NCBI RefSeq assembly: GCF_001469165.1 | Contig: NZ_JABX01000001.1 | Location: 62,001 to 126,000 of the forward strand | Direction of reading: 5' to 3' | DNA length: 64,000 nucleotides | Origin: Thiohalocapsa sp. ML1 | GTDB lineage: Bacteria > Pseudomonadota > Gammaproteobacteria > Chromatiales > Chromatiaceae | The notes under the pieces: model-generated | Database searches by the model: none | Seen by the model: only the letters and a program-made list of their open reading frames with translations | Told to the model about the DNA's origin: nothing | Position numbers and translations under genes: made by a program | Part shown: positions 38,815-47,765 of the stretch, in pieces | Layout: every line of letters begins with the position of its first letter | Numbering within the stretch: position 1 is the first letter of the stretch

Positions 38815-38871
38815 TGCGCAGCCAGGGCTTCAAGCCCTGGTGGCGTCAGGCCAGGATGGCCTGACTGCGCA
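38815..38871. repeat. Pair of perfect hairpins framed by TGCGCA
   Basis: CCAGGGCTTCAAGCCCTGG (38823-38841) and GTCAGGCCA-GGA-TGGCCTGAC (38845-38865) are two adjacent palindromes with nine-pair stems, bordered on both sides by TGCGCA. The layout resembles a REP-type double hairpin. The 274-base gap between the pRiA4b-like gene and the next gene contains little else. Confidence 0.8.
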
Positions 38872-39002
38872 GGCGACGGCTGCTGTGGTCGGAGTTGTGA
38901 TCAAGGCGGATCATGCGCCGTCGGCGGCGGCGGCGCGATTGTGCGCGTACGCAGCCGGGACACTTGAACAGGCACCATCACGACAAGGCCGACAACCGAA
39001 CA

Positions 39003-39425
39003 ATGACCATTCAGATCCCTCGCTATCTCGAAATCTACATCGCGACGCTGAATTCGGAGCTGGATCGGTTCTGGTCCCGCTTCAATGTCAACGTGATCGT
39101 GCAGGTGTTGGCCATTACCGCGCTGATGCTTGCCTTCGACAAGGTGCAGATCCACCCGCACACGGCGCGAGCGGCAAACATGGTGCTGTTCCTGTGGTCC
39201 ATTATCGTCATGCTGATCATCTGGCGCTCCATCGACATTCAACAGCGCCTGGTCAAGGCCATCGTGGTGGCGGAGACGAACCTGCCGGACGACGTGGGCC
39301 TGTTCCGGGAGGCGCTGCAGGCTACCCATTCGGCGCAGTTCTTTTTGATGCGGGCGTGTTTTTCATTTTCCTTGGTTTGTGCGGTGTTCTGGGGCGGCAT
39401 GATCTTCCTTGGTCCCTACGATTGA
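39003..39425 (+). CDS. Small membrane protein of unknown function
   Basis: The 140-residue protein has three hydrophobic segments: about residues 27-45 (VIVQVLAITALMLAF), 58-75 (MVLFLWSIIVMLIIW) and 112-135 (MRACFSFSLVCAVFWGGMIF). The N-terminal part is helical and amphipathic. No known family was recognised. ATG 39003 was chosen over an Arg-rich upstream extension in the same frame, which overlaps the hairpin region. Confidence 0.65.
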   Translation: MTIQIPRYLEIYIATLNSELDRFWSRFNVNVIVQVLAITALMLAFDKVQIHPHTARAANMVLFLWSIIVMLIIWRSIDIQQRLVKAIVVAETNLPDDVGLFREALQATHSAQFFLMRACFSFSLVCAVFWGGMIFLGPYD

Positions 39426-39522
39426 GCAACGGCGGCCTGCGCCGGCCGCGATGCATCGGCGCGATGAGGCACCGCAGCAGGTCGATTGCGTGGACCAACC
39501 AACCTGAGAGGGCAGGACCGAT

Positions 39523-40566
39523 ATGACCATCAATCGGCAACACAGCATCGCCATCCTGTTCCGCGTGGCGGGCCTGCTCCCGCTTGTGGCCGCGGCGCCG
39601 ATGGCGACGGCCGCGAGCTTCGACTGCGCGAAGGCCGGCACCCGCATCGAGAAGCTCATCTGCGCCGACGCGGAGTTGGGCCGACTCGACACCGAGCTCG
39701 GCCGGCTGTACGCCGAGGCCCGCCGCAGCGCAGCCGAACCGGCGGCGATGAAGCGCGCGCAGCGGGATTGGCTGCGCCTGCGCGACCGTTGCCCAGATAG
39801 CACCTGCGTCGCCGACGCCTACCGGGCGCGCATCTCTGCCTTGGGCGGGGCGCCGGCACGCAGTGCCGCCGACAAGCCGGGCGGCGGCAGCGCAGCGACG
39901 GCGGCGATGGGTGAGCCCAAGCTCCAACGCACGGCCAAATCGGTGCGCATAACCCAAGAAGGGCCACGGTTCGAAGTCAAGGCGGCCTATCCGCGCCTCG
40001 GCGGCGACAAGGCCGCCGCCGCCGCGGAGCGCACGCTGGCCGGCGTCGTCGAGACGGAGGTGGATGACTTCCGGCAGATGTACCGGGAGATGCTCGCCGA
40101 GGGCGGGCATGTAGGGCAGCCTTGGGCGCTCGACATCGACTACGGCGAGGTGTACGCGGCACCGCGGTTCTGGTCTATCGGGCTCGCGAGCTACAGCTAT
40201 ACCGGCGGCGCCCACGGCGGCGTCGCGCACTTGCCCGTGGTCATCGACCGCGACACGGGCAAGCGCGTGCCGCCGGCGGGCCTGTTCAAGCCCGGGAGCC
40301 CCTGGCTCAAGGCGCTGTCCGAGCACAGCTACAAGGCGCTGGCGGGGCAGGCCGTGTTCAGGGGCGGCGAGGAGTGGCTCATGACCGGCACGGCGCCCAC
40401 TGCCGAGAACTACCAGAAGCTGCTGCCGCTGGGCGACGGGCTGCGGGTGGTCTTCGAGCAGTATCAGGTCGGGCCCTATGCCATCGGCTTTCACGACGTG
40501 AAGGTGCCCTACTCGGCGCTGAGGCGCGTGCTCAACCCGCGGCTTTTCCCGAACGGGCGACTGTGA
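39523..40566 (+). CDS. Periplasmic protein with LprI-like and DUF3298 domains
   Basis: The 347-residue protein has a signal peptide (cleavage near TAASF), then an LprI-type domain (FDCAKAGTRIEKLICADAEL, with paired cysteines, residues 32-110), then a DUF4163/DUF3298 (RsiV-like) region from about 145 to the end (GLASYSYTGGAHGG, then NPRLFPNG). LprI proteins inhibit lysozyme, and RsiV-type domains bind lysozyme or peptidoglycan-related ligands. A role at the cell wall or in lysozyme defence is plausible but not shown. The ribosome-binding site is a weak GAGAGGGCAGG. Confidence 0.82.
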   Translation: MTINRQHSIAILFRVAGLLPLVAAAPMATAASFDCAKAGTRIEKLICADAELGRLDTELGRLYAEARRSAAEPAAMKRAQRDWLRLRDRCPDSTCVADAYRARISALGGAPARSAADKPGGGSAATAAMGEPKLQRTAKSVRITQEGPRFEVKAAYPRLGGDKAAAAAERTLAGVVETEVDDFRQMYREMLAEGGHVGQPWALDIDYGEVYAAPRFWSIGLASYSYTGGAHGGVAHLPVVIDRDTGKRVPPAGLFKPGSPWLKALSEHSYKALAGQAVFRGGEEWLMTGTAPTAENYQKLLPLGDGLRVVFEQYQVGPYAIGFHDVKVPYSALRRVLNPRLFPNGRL

Positions 40567-40696
40567 GGATGCGGACGCCGAACGGTCGCGGCGCCTCGGC
40601 TGATACCCCGCACTGGACGGTTAGCCTTGCACCGCCTGAGCACCGAAGACATGTACCCAGATTGCTCCCATCAATGCCAGCCAGACGGAGCCCCCA

Positions 40697-41356
40697 ATGC
40701 CAGAAGCCGACACCCTGTCATGGTGGGACTGGCCAGACTTTGCCCGCGTCGCCGTCGTCCTCGCCGCGGTGGCGGCTGCAGGCCTGCTCGGCACGCTGCT
40801 CGTGCGCCGGCGGCGCCGGGGCGGCGGCGAGCAGCCACAGGATGCGCCGCTGCCCACGCCGGCCGGGGACCAGTCCATGAATCTATTGCCACGCGGGCAC
40901 GAAGAATTCCCGACCCGGGCACCCGACCCGGTGCTGCGGTTCCTACACCGGGTGCTGCGGATCGCGACCTATGTGCTGGCCATCGCCATGGTCGTGGTCA
41001 TCATCGAGGGCGTTGTCAGCGTCATCCACACGCTCTACGGCAGCATGTCGCGACCCCCGTACTTCATGGTGCCGAACATCGTGCAGACCTTCGGCGCCTT
41101 CCTCGCCGTGCTCATTGCCTATGAGATCTTCGCGAACATCACGCTGTACCTGCGCACGGACGTGTTTCCCGTCAAGCTGGTCGTCGCGACGGCGATGATG
41201 GCCATTGCGCGGAAGATCATCATCCTGGACACGGAGCAATACACGGCGCTGGACCTCATCGGCATCGGCGCGATCGTGCTGGCGCTGGGCGTCGCCTACT
41301 GGCTGGTCTCGCAGGCGGACGCCGGCGGTCCGCCGCCCGGGGGCGGGGAGCATTGA
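40697..41356 (+). CDS. PsiE-family membrane protein
   Basis: The 219-residue protein has an N-terminal membrane helix (about residues 17-35) followed by an Arg-rich loop and four further helices. The segment [20 protein letters not shown] followed by RKIIILD is the signature of the phosphate-starvation-inducible PsiE family. Function of the family is unknown. The N-terminal extra helix and about 60-residue linker are additional to the usual PsiE length. It precedes nrdB by about 100 bases. Confidence 0.82.
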   Translation: MPEADTLSWWDWPDFARVAVVLAAVAAAGLLGTLLVRRRRRGGGEQPQDAPLPTPAGDQSMNLLPRGHEEFPTRAPDPVLRFLHRVLRIATYVLAIAMVVVIIEGVVSVIHTLYGSMSRPPYFMVPNIVQTFGAFLAVLIAYEIFANITLYLRTDVFPVKLVVATAMMAIARKIIILDTEQYTALDLIGIGAIVLALGVAYWLVSQADAGGPPPGGGEH

Positions 41357-41453
41357 TCGCCATGCGGCCCCGCCGCCCAAGCCCGGCCCCCGCGGTGACC
41401 AGGCCTTCGCTCGGCACCAACACACCATCCACAGAGTAGTCGGAGTAGACCTC

Positions 41454-42833
41454 ATGCTGAATTGGGACGACCCGCTCGCCAACCTGAACACCCGCCCGCG
41501 CAACGATGCGCCGCGGCATGCAAGCTTCGGCGATGAGCCGTTCCTCGCGGCCGACGGCGAAGACGATTTCGCGCTGACGGAGGAGCAACAACCGTCGCCC
41601 GCGGTGCGCCCGGGCGGCGGCTTGGTCGCCAACGACGCGCTGATGCGCACCGCCGGTGCCGCGCCGGTGGTGAACCCGAACCCGCTGCCGGTGCAGCGCT
41701 CGCTGCTGGACGAGGAACCGCCCGTCGCGGCACCTTCTGCGCGCGCCGAGCCCCTGCCCTACGACCGCGAGGCCCACGGCGGTGCGACCGGGCTTGAGAA
41801 CCTGGAGATGGGTGCCGGGCGCCTGCGCGTAGACGACAAGCGCATCATCAACTGCCAAGCGGACCTGAATCAGCTCGTACCCTTCAAGTACGACTGGGCC
41901 TGGCAGAAGTATCTCGACGGTTGCGCCAACCACTGGATGCCGCAAGAGATCAACATGAACGCGGACATCGCGCTGTGGAAGGACCCGCACGGGCTGACCG
42001 ATGACGAGCGCACCATCATCAAGCGCAATCTCGGCTTCTTCTCGACGGCGGACTCCCTGGTGGCGAACAACCTGGTGCTAGCGGTGTATCGCCACATCAC
42101 CAATCCGGAGTGCCGCCAATACCTGCTGCGCCAGGCCTTCGAGGAAGCGCTACACACCCACGCCTATCAATACGTCGTCGAGAGCTTAGGGCTAGACGAG
42201 GGCGAGATCTTCAACATGTACCGCGAGGTGCCCGCGGTGGCCCGCAAGGCGGAATGGGCGCTGCCCTTCACGCAATACCTGGCGGACCCGCATTTTCACA
42301 CCGGCACGCCGCAGAATGACCAGCGGCTATTGCGCGAGCTGGTCGCCTTCTACGTCATCTTCGAGGGCATCTTCTTCTATGTCGGCTTCGTGCAGGTGCT
42401 GAGCATGGGTCGGCGCAATAAGATGACCGGCACTGCCGAGCAGTTCCAGTACATCCTGCGCGATGAGTCCATGCACATGAACTTCGGCATCGACGTCATC
42501 AACCAGATCAAGATCGAGAACCCGCACCTCTGGACCGAGACCTTCCGCCAGGAGCTGGTGGCGATGATCCGCGAGGCCGTGGAGCTGGAGGCCCGCTACG
42601 CCCACGAGACCATGCCCCGCGGCGTGCTGGGATTGAACGCGCCGATGTTTGAGGAGTACCTCAAGTTCATCGCCAACCGCCGCTGCGCGCAGATCGGCCT
42701 GCCGGAGCAGTACCCAGGCGCCGCGAACCCCTTCCCGTGGATGAGCGAGGTGCTGGACCTCAAGAAGGAGAAGAACTTCTTCGAGACTCGCGTCACCGAG
42801 TACCAGACCGGCGGGGCGCTGAGCTGGGACTGA
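41454..42833 (+). CDS. nrdB: Ribonucleoside-diphosphate reductase beta chain
   Basis: The 459-residue R2 subunit carries the diiron-tyrosyl site: Asp in TADSLVANN, Glu and His in EEALHTHAY with the radical Tyr four residues after the first His, Glu in FEGIFF, and Glu and His in RDESMHMNF. The C-terminal end ([16 protein letters not shown]) docks to NrdA. The first 100 or so residues are a disordered, Pro/Ala-rich extension, not part of the fold. GGAG precedes the ATG. nrdB is separate from nrdA by 4.7 kb of small genes. Confidence 0.97.
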   Translation: MLNWDDPLANLNTRPRNDAPRHASFGDEPFLAADGEDDFALTEEQQPSPAVRPGGGLVANDALMRTAGAAPVVNPNPLPVQRSLLDEEPPVAAPSARAEPLPYDREAHGGATGLENLEMGAGRLRVDDKRIINCQADLNQLVPFKYDWAWQKYLDGCANHWMPQEINMNADIALWKDPHGLTDDERTIIKRNLGFFSTADSLVANNLVLAVYRHITNPECRQYLLRQAFEEALHTHAYQYVVESLGLDEGEIFNMYREVPAVARKAEWALPFTQYLADPHFHTGTPQNDQRLLRELVAFYVIFEGIFFYVGFVQVLSMGRRNKMTGTAEQFQYILRDESMHMNFGIDVINQIKIENPHLWTETFRQELVAMIREAVELEARYAHETMPRGVLGLNAPMFEEYLKFIANRRCAQIGLPEQYPGAANPFPWMSEVLDLKKEKNFFETRVTEYQTGGALSWD

Positions 42834-42840
42834 TTCGGTG

Positions 42841-42861
42841 GGGCCGGCTTCCAGCCGGCCC
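42841..42861. repeat. Hairpin GGGCCGGCT-TCC-AGCCGGCCC after nrdB
   Basis: A nine-pair palindrome with a three-base loop, eight bases after the nrdB stop. It could end the nrdB transcript, but there is no T-tract. Confidence 0.6.
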
Positions 42862-43028
42862 GCCCTCGCGGCGCGCGGCCGCAACGCTGCAGCATCGCCG
42901 GGAGTCTGCATCCTGACCTCGGCGGGGCCGATGGCAACGCGGTGTCTTCGCTACAGCGGGCTTTGCACGCACCCAAAAGCACGCTAGAGTTGACGTACGT
43001 CCTACCTGATGCGCATCTTTAAGGTCAT

Positions 43029-44261
43029 ATGAAAGCGGTTCCCGGCGGTATCATCGCGCCCGAGCACGTGGTCGGGCGCGACCCCCTCATCGCTCGGCTG
43101 TGGTCGATGCTGGACGGGCAGGGCCTGGTCCTGACCGCCGAGCGGCGCATGGGCAAGACCACGATCATCCGCAAGATGATGGCCGAGCCGACCGCCGATC
43201 TGTGCGCCGTGTACATGGATGCGGAGCGGGTCAGCAGCCCGGCAGAGCTGGTGGAGCGCACGGCGCAGTCCATCGGCGGCCACCTGGGCGGCTCCAGTCA
43301 GGCCAAGCGTTGGCTTGTTGACCTGTGGGCCGCGCTGGGCGGCACGGAGGTCGCAGGCGTGCTCAAGCTGCCCGGCGCCAAAGGCGTGCCCTGGAAGACG
43401 GCACTGGAGCGCCTGCTCGGCGGCCTCGCCGCGAACGCGGAGCCGCGGGTGGCCCTGATCTGGGACGAATTCCCCTGGGCCTTGCAGAAGATCGCCCGCG
43501 CCGAGGGTGAGGCCGTGGTCGTGGACCTGCTGGACATCCTGCGCGGGCTGCGCCAAACCCACGCGCGCCTGCGCTTGGTATTCACCGGCTCCATCGGGCT
43601 GCATCACGTCCTGACCAGCCTGCAAGACGACGGCTGGGTGCACTCACCAATCAACGACATGCGCACGGTGGAGATTCCGCCGCTGGCACAGCCGGACGCG
43701 ACGGAGCTGGCCCTATTGCTGGTGCGCGGCGAGGGGCTCGACGGCGCCGACGCATCGGCCGCGGCCGAGCACATCGCCCGCGAGCTGGACGGCATCGCGT
43801 ACTACATCCAGCACGTCGTGGCCAAGCTGGCCGACGGGGGGCAGGCGGCGACGCCCGACCTGGCCGCCCGCATCATCCAACACGCCCTGACCGACCCGAA
43901 CGACCCCTGGCAACTGGAGCATTACCGCAGCCGCCTGGCCAGCTATTACGGCCCCAAGGCGGCAGCGGCTCGCGCGCTGCTCGATACCCTCGCGGAACGC
44001 GGACCGCTCGCCCTCGGCGACCTGCACGAGGCGCTCACGCTCCAATTCCGGCCGGACAGCGACACCGCCCGCGCCCTCTGCGGCCCCGACCGCGAGCCGC
44101 TGCGCCGGCTGCTCAAGCTGATGCAGCGCGATCACTACCTGGGCCAGGATGCCGACGGCCGCTTCGGCTTTCGCTTCCCGCTCATCCGCCGCTGGTGGCG
44201 GCTCGATCTGGGTCTGGGGCCACTGCCGGCAGATGCCCCCGCGGGAGCCGGCCAACCATGA
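43029..44261 (+). CDS. P-loop ATPase, first gene of a putative defence operon
   Basis: The 410-residue protein has VVGRDPLIARL followed by the P-loop TAERRMGKTT at about residues 37-46 and Walker B VALIWDEFPW at 141-150, the plan of archaeal-type/ORC-like ATPases ('GRE..L..L......GRRRIGKT'). The Walker A lacks the usual first glycine (AERRMGKT). The C-terminal 150 residues look like winged helices. No transmembrane segment. The gene ends in ATGA, shared with the start of the next gene. A TAAGG ribosome-binding site lies before the ATG. Its function is unknown; it may sense or load the downstream helicase. Confidence 0.82.
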   Translation: MKAVPGGIIAPEHVVGRDPLIARLWSMLDGQGLVLTAERRMGKTTIIRKMMAEPTADLCAVYMDAERVSSPAELVERTAQSIGGHLGGSSQAKRWLVDLWAALGGTEVAGVLKLPGAKGVPWKTALERLLGGLAANAEPRVALIWDEFPWALQKIARAEGEAVVVDLLDILRGLRQTHARLRLVFTGSIGLHHVLTSLQDDGWVHSPINDMRTVEIPPLAQPDATELALLLVRGEGLDGADASAAAEHIARELDGIAYYIQHVVAKLADGGQAATPDLAARIIQHALTDPNDPWQLEHYRSRLASYYGPKAAAARALLDTLAERGPLALGDLHEALTLQFRPDSDTARALCGPDREPLRRLLKLMQRDHYLGQDADGRFGFRFPLIRRWWRLDLGLGPLPADAPAGAGQP

Positions 44262-47200
44262 CCAACGGTCATTCCACCTTCACCCCCAGCGACCCGGACA
44301 AGCTGGAGGCGCTCTTCGTCGCCCGCGAGCCGCTCGCCCGAAGCCTCCTGGCCAGCATCCGCGACAGCGCGCTCACCGACAACAAGCACCAGCGCCTCCT
44401 GGTCGGCCCGCGCGGCATCGGCAAGACCCACCTGGTCGCGCTGATCAACCACCGCGTCCGTGCCGATGCGGAGCTGACCGCGCGGCTGCGCATCGCCTGG
44501 CTGCCGGAAGACCCCTACGTGCCCGGCTACGCTCAGTTGCTCGCGCTGATCCTGCGCCGCTTGCGGGACGACGAGCCGGACCTGGGCTGGCTCGGCGAGC
44601 GCCTGGAGGCCGTGCTCGACGTTGCCGACACCGGCCACCAGGAGGCCATGCTGGAGGCACTGATCGCCGAGGCGCTGCAAGACCCCGCCGAAGACCCGGC
44701 GCGCGCGCGCGCACTGCTGCTGCTGGTGGAGAACCTGGACGACCTGCTCGCCGACCTGCGCCAGGACGGCCAGCGCAAGCTGCGCGCGTTGATCCAGAAC
44801 ACCGGGCGCGTCGCCATACTGGCCACCACGACCAGCCTCACCGACCCGCTGACGGACCAGAAAGAGGCCTTCTACGGCTTCTTCCGCACCCAGCGATTGG
44901 AGCCCTTCGGCGTCGAGGACGCCGCCGCGCTGCTCGCCCGACTCGCCGAGCACGCCGGCGACACGGCGCTTGCGGACCTGATCTGGAGCCCGCTCGGCCT
45001 CGCCCGCGTGCGCGCGGTGCACTACCTGGCCGGCGGCAACCCGCGCGTCTACGTGATCTTCCACGACTTTCTGAGCCGCGAGTCCTTAGATGACCTGGTG
45101 CAGCCGTTCATGAAGCTCATGGACGAGTTGACCCCCTACTACCAGTCGCGCATGGCCCGGCTCGCGCCCTTGCAGCGGGGCATTGTCGATACGCTGCGCC
45201 GGCTCAAGGTCGCCGTGCCGGTCAAGACCATCGCCCGCGAGGTCATGGTCACCCCGCAGAGCGCATCCACGCAGCTCGGCAAGCTGGTGGAGCTGGGCTA
45301 TGTGCTGCAAGCCGACAGCATCGGCCGCAACAACTACTACGAGCTGCGCGAGCCGCTGATGCGCCTGTGCCTGGAGGTCAAGGAGCAGCGCGGCGAGACT
45401 ATCCCGCTCTTCATCGACTTCCTGCGCATCTGGTACAGCGGCCGCGAGCTGGCGGAGCTGGCCGGCAGCGCTACCGCCTGCGACCTGGAGCGCAGCCATC
45501 TGCAAGCGGCCGTCGAGCGGGCCAAGTCGGAGCCGGACCCGCTGCGGGCGTCGTTGGAGCAGGCGTTCCTGAGCGCCATGCAGGAGGGCGACCTTCAGCG
45601 GGCGCTCGCACAGATTAACTGCGCATTGGAGCGTGACCCCGACGACGAGAATTGTTGGTGCCGCAAGGCGGTTTGTCTTGCGGCGTTAGAGGCTTCGCTT
45701 GAAGATCAGCTCGCGTGTTGGCGGCGCGTGACCGAGATCGACCCCGAGATCAGCGTCGGTTGGAGCCAGCAAGGCATCATTTGTAGCAAGCTCGGCCTTA
45801 TCGACGAAGCCCTGCACGCTTCGGGTCGGGCGGTCGAGCTGAAGCCCGGAGATCCGGCGCTGAATCGCAACCACGCCTGGAACCTCAAGCGCGCCGGAAG
45901 CAACGCCGAAGCCCAGCGATATCTGGCGCGCGCGATCGAGCTGGCCGGCGAACCCGAGAGCGCGGCCGACTGGCATCAGCGCGCCATCGACCTCTGGGGC
46001 CTAGATCGGCACGACGAGGCCGTGCGGGCCTTAGGCAAGGCGCTGGCCCTGGAACCGCGCCGCATGGACGCCTGGAGCCAGCTACTGGGCGCGTTGCAGG
46101 AGCAGGGACGAGCGCGGACGATCGAGCGCCTCACCAACGGCTTGACCCGGCTCATGCCCGAGTCGGCGGTGCTTCAGGTCTATCGCGGCTATGCAAGCGC
46201 CGACCTAGGCGATTTCGAGACCGCGATTGGCAGTTTCGATCTGGCGGCGGAGATTGACCCCGATCTCGATCGCAGCGGAACGTCAGTTACCTACGCCAAG
46301 GCGGCCGAGTTGACCCTTTTAGGCTGGCCCGCCGAGGCACTTGGTCTGCTGGAGCAGCCTCGGCCGGGCTACAGCGCTGTTGACTCGTTCCGGCGAACCT
46401 TCCTGTCCGCTGACATCCTGCTCTGGCTCGACCGCTGGGAGGAGGGCTGCACCGCGCTCGATCGGCTCCTCGCCGAGACTCGCCCGCCGGTTTGGTCGGG
46501 CCGAGATCTCGTCCCAGTCCGCTGGCTCCCCGCCCGCACCCAAAGCCCCCCCATCTGGCGCCGCCACATCGCGCTCTGGCTTGAGCTGTTCGACAAACAC
46601 GGCCTGCTCACTGAGCTTGGCGAGGCGCTGGTCCGGAGCCTTCGCGTCTTGGCCATCGACTGGATTCCGGAGCAAACCGCCCGCGCCTGGCTCGACACCT
46701 GGCGAGAGCTGGCCCGCGACATCCCGCAACTGCAACTGCCGCTGCGGCTGCTCGCGGCCGGCGTCGAGTACAAATCCGCGCAACGCCCGGAGGTGCTGCT
46801 CGGCCTGCCGCGGGAGGAGCGCGGGCTGCTGACGCCTTGGCTCATCAACCTGTTCCGTACCGAGCCGGACGAGCTGGACCGGGAGCTGGATGCGCTGCTG
46901 ATCACCGTCGAGCGCCGGCTCGCCGAGGCGGCGGACGCGGAGCGGCAGCGGGCGTTCTGGAACACGGAGCCGCCGAGCGCCGATGCCATCGACTCCGACG
47001 CCCTGCTCGCACACTACGGCGACGCCACCGCGCCGCATCCCGCGCACCTGCTTCCCGGCGCCTGGCAGCGGCTCGACCTCGCCGCCGCGCGGAGTCTGCT
47101 CGGGCGCATGCTCCCCGAGCTGCCGGACGCGCTTAGGGCGCTGGCGCCGGCCGGACCGGGCTGGGACCGGCTGGGGCGGCCGAGCCTGAGCGTCGTGCTT

Positions 47201-47743
47201 ATCGAGCGCCGCCCCCTGTCCTTCAGCGACCTGGACCTGATCCACGTGCAGGTCGCGGGCGCAGACCAGGCCGGCGCGCTGGACCTCTTGGCGGGCGCAG
47301 ACGGGCTGGTGCTGCTGGACGGAAAGAGCGCCGTCCCGCAGACGCTGGTCGCCGACGGGCGTATCCGGCTCGACACCGCGCGCGCCAGAGCCGACTACAC
47401 GCGGTGGTTCTGCGCAGCCGTCCGCGGCGAGGCCGGCCGCTTCGAGATCATCGACGCGGACGACCTGCCGGATGCCGTCGCGGAGCCGACGCTTGCGGCA
47501 GCACTCGCGCCGGCCACGCCTGTTTCGCCCTGGCGCCTGCTCACGACCGAGGATGACAGCCGCCCGGTCTACTCGGCGACGATCGGCTACGCGAGCCAGG
47601 TCTACACCGCCAAGCTCCGTCTCGATCCCGAGACCGGCCATGTCCAGATGCTCGACGGCACACCGACCGACACGCCCTCGCCCCTGCCGCGCGAGCACTT
47701 CGACGGCCCGCTGCGCTTTCTGGCTCGACCCCAGACCGCATGA
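44258..47743 (+). CDS. Large ATPase with winged-helix and TPR repeats (STAND-like)
   Basis: The 1161-residue protein has an N-terminal ATPase domain with P-loop VGPRGIGKTHL (about residues 49-59) and Walker B LLLVENLDDLL; a winged-helix-like part near residues 300-370 (IVDTLRRLKVAVPVKTIARE); TPR repeats from about 455 to 720 (for example ALGKALALEPRRMDAWSQLL); and about 420 C-terminal residues without a recognised domain. The order ATPase-wHTH-TPR recalls STAND sensors. It overlaps the upstream ATPase gene by four bases and precedes the SNF2 helicase by 22 bases. Known STAND proteins recognise foreign molecules through the repeats; the role here is inferred. Confidence 0.8.
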   Translation: MTNGHSTFTPSDPDKLEALFVAREPLARSLLASIRDSALTDNKHQRLLVGPRGIGKTHLVALINHRVRADAELTARLRIAWLPEDPYVPGYAQLLALILRRLRDDEPDLGWLGERLEAVLDVADTGHQEAMLEALIAEALQDPAEDPARARALLLLVENLDDLLADLRQDGQRKLRALIQNTGRVAILATTTSLTDPLTDQKEAFYGFFRTQRLEPFGVEDAAALLARLAEHAGDTALADLIWSPLGLARVRAVHYLAGGNPRVYVIFHDFLSRESLDDLVQPFMKLMDELTPYYQSRMARLAPLQRGIVDTLRRLKVAVPVKTIAREVMVTPQSASTQLGKLVELGYVLQADSIGRNNYYELREPLMRLCLEVKEQRGETIPLFIDFLRIWYSGRELAELAGSATACDLERSHLQAAVERAKSEPDPLRASLEQAFLSAMQEGDLQRALAQINCALERDPDDENCWCRKAVCLAALEASLEDQLACWRRVTEIDPEISVGWSQQGIICSKLGLIDEALHASGRAVELKPGDPALNRNHAWNLKRAGSNAEAQRYLARAIELAGEPESAADWHQRAIDLWGLDRHDEAVRALGKALALEPRRMDAWSQLLGALQEQGRARTIERLTNGLTRLMPESAVLQVYRGYASADLGDFETAIGSFDLAAEIDPDLDRSGTSVTYAKAAELTLLGWPAEALGLLEQPRPGYSAVDSFRRTFLSADILLWLDRWEEGCTALDRLLAETRPPVWSGRDLVPVRWLPARTQSPPIWRRHIALWLELFDKHGLLTELGEALVRSLRVLAIDWIPEQTARAWLDTWRELARDIPQLQLPLRLLAAGVEYKSAQRPEVLLGLPREERGLLTPWLINLFRTEPDELDRELDALLITVERRLAEAADAERQRAFWNTEPPSADAIDSDALLAHYGDATAPHPAHLLPGAWQRLDLAAARSLLGRMLPELPDALRALAPAGPGWDRLGRPSLSVVLIERRPLSFSDLDLIHVQVAGADQAGALDLLAGADGLVLLDGKSAVPQTLVADGRIRLDTARARADYTRWFCAAVRGEAGRFEIIDADDLPDAVAEPTLAAALAPATPVSPWRLLTTEDDSRPVYSATIGYASQVYTAKLRLDPETGHVQMLDGTPTDTPSPLPREHFDGPLRFLARPQTA

Positions 47744-47765
47744 CCCTACCCAACCCGGAGTGATC

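Noticed and set aside
42990-43019. TTGACG ... CATCTT as promoter of the ATPase operon
   Set aside because: The -10 match is poor and the start of transcription would fall on the start codon, leaving no room for the ribosome-binding site that is present.
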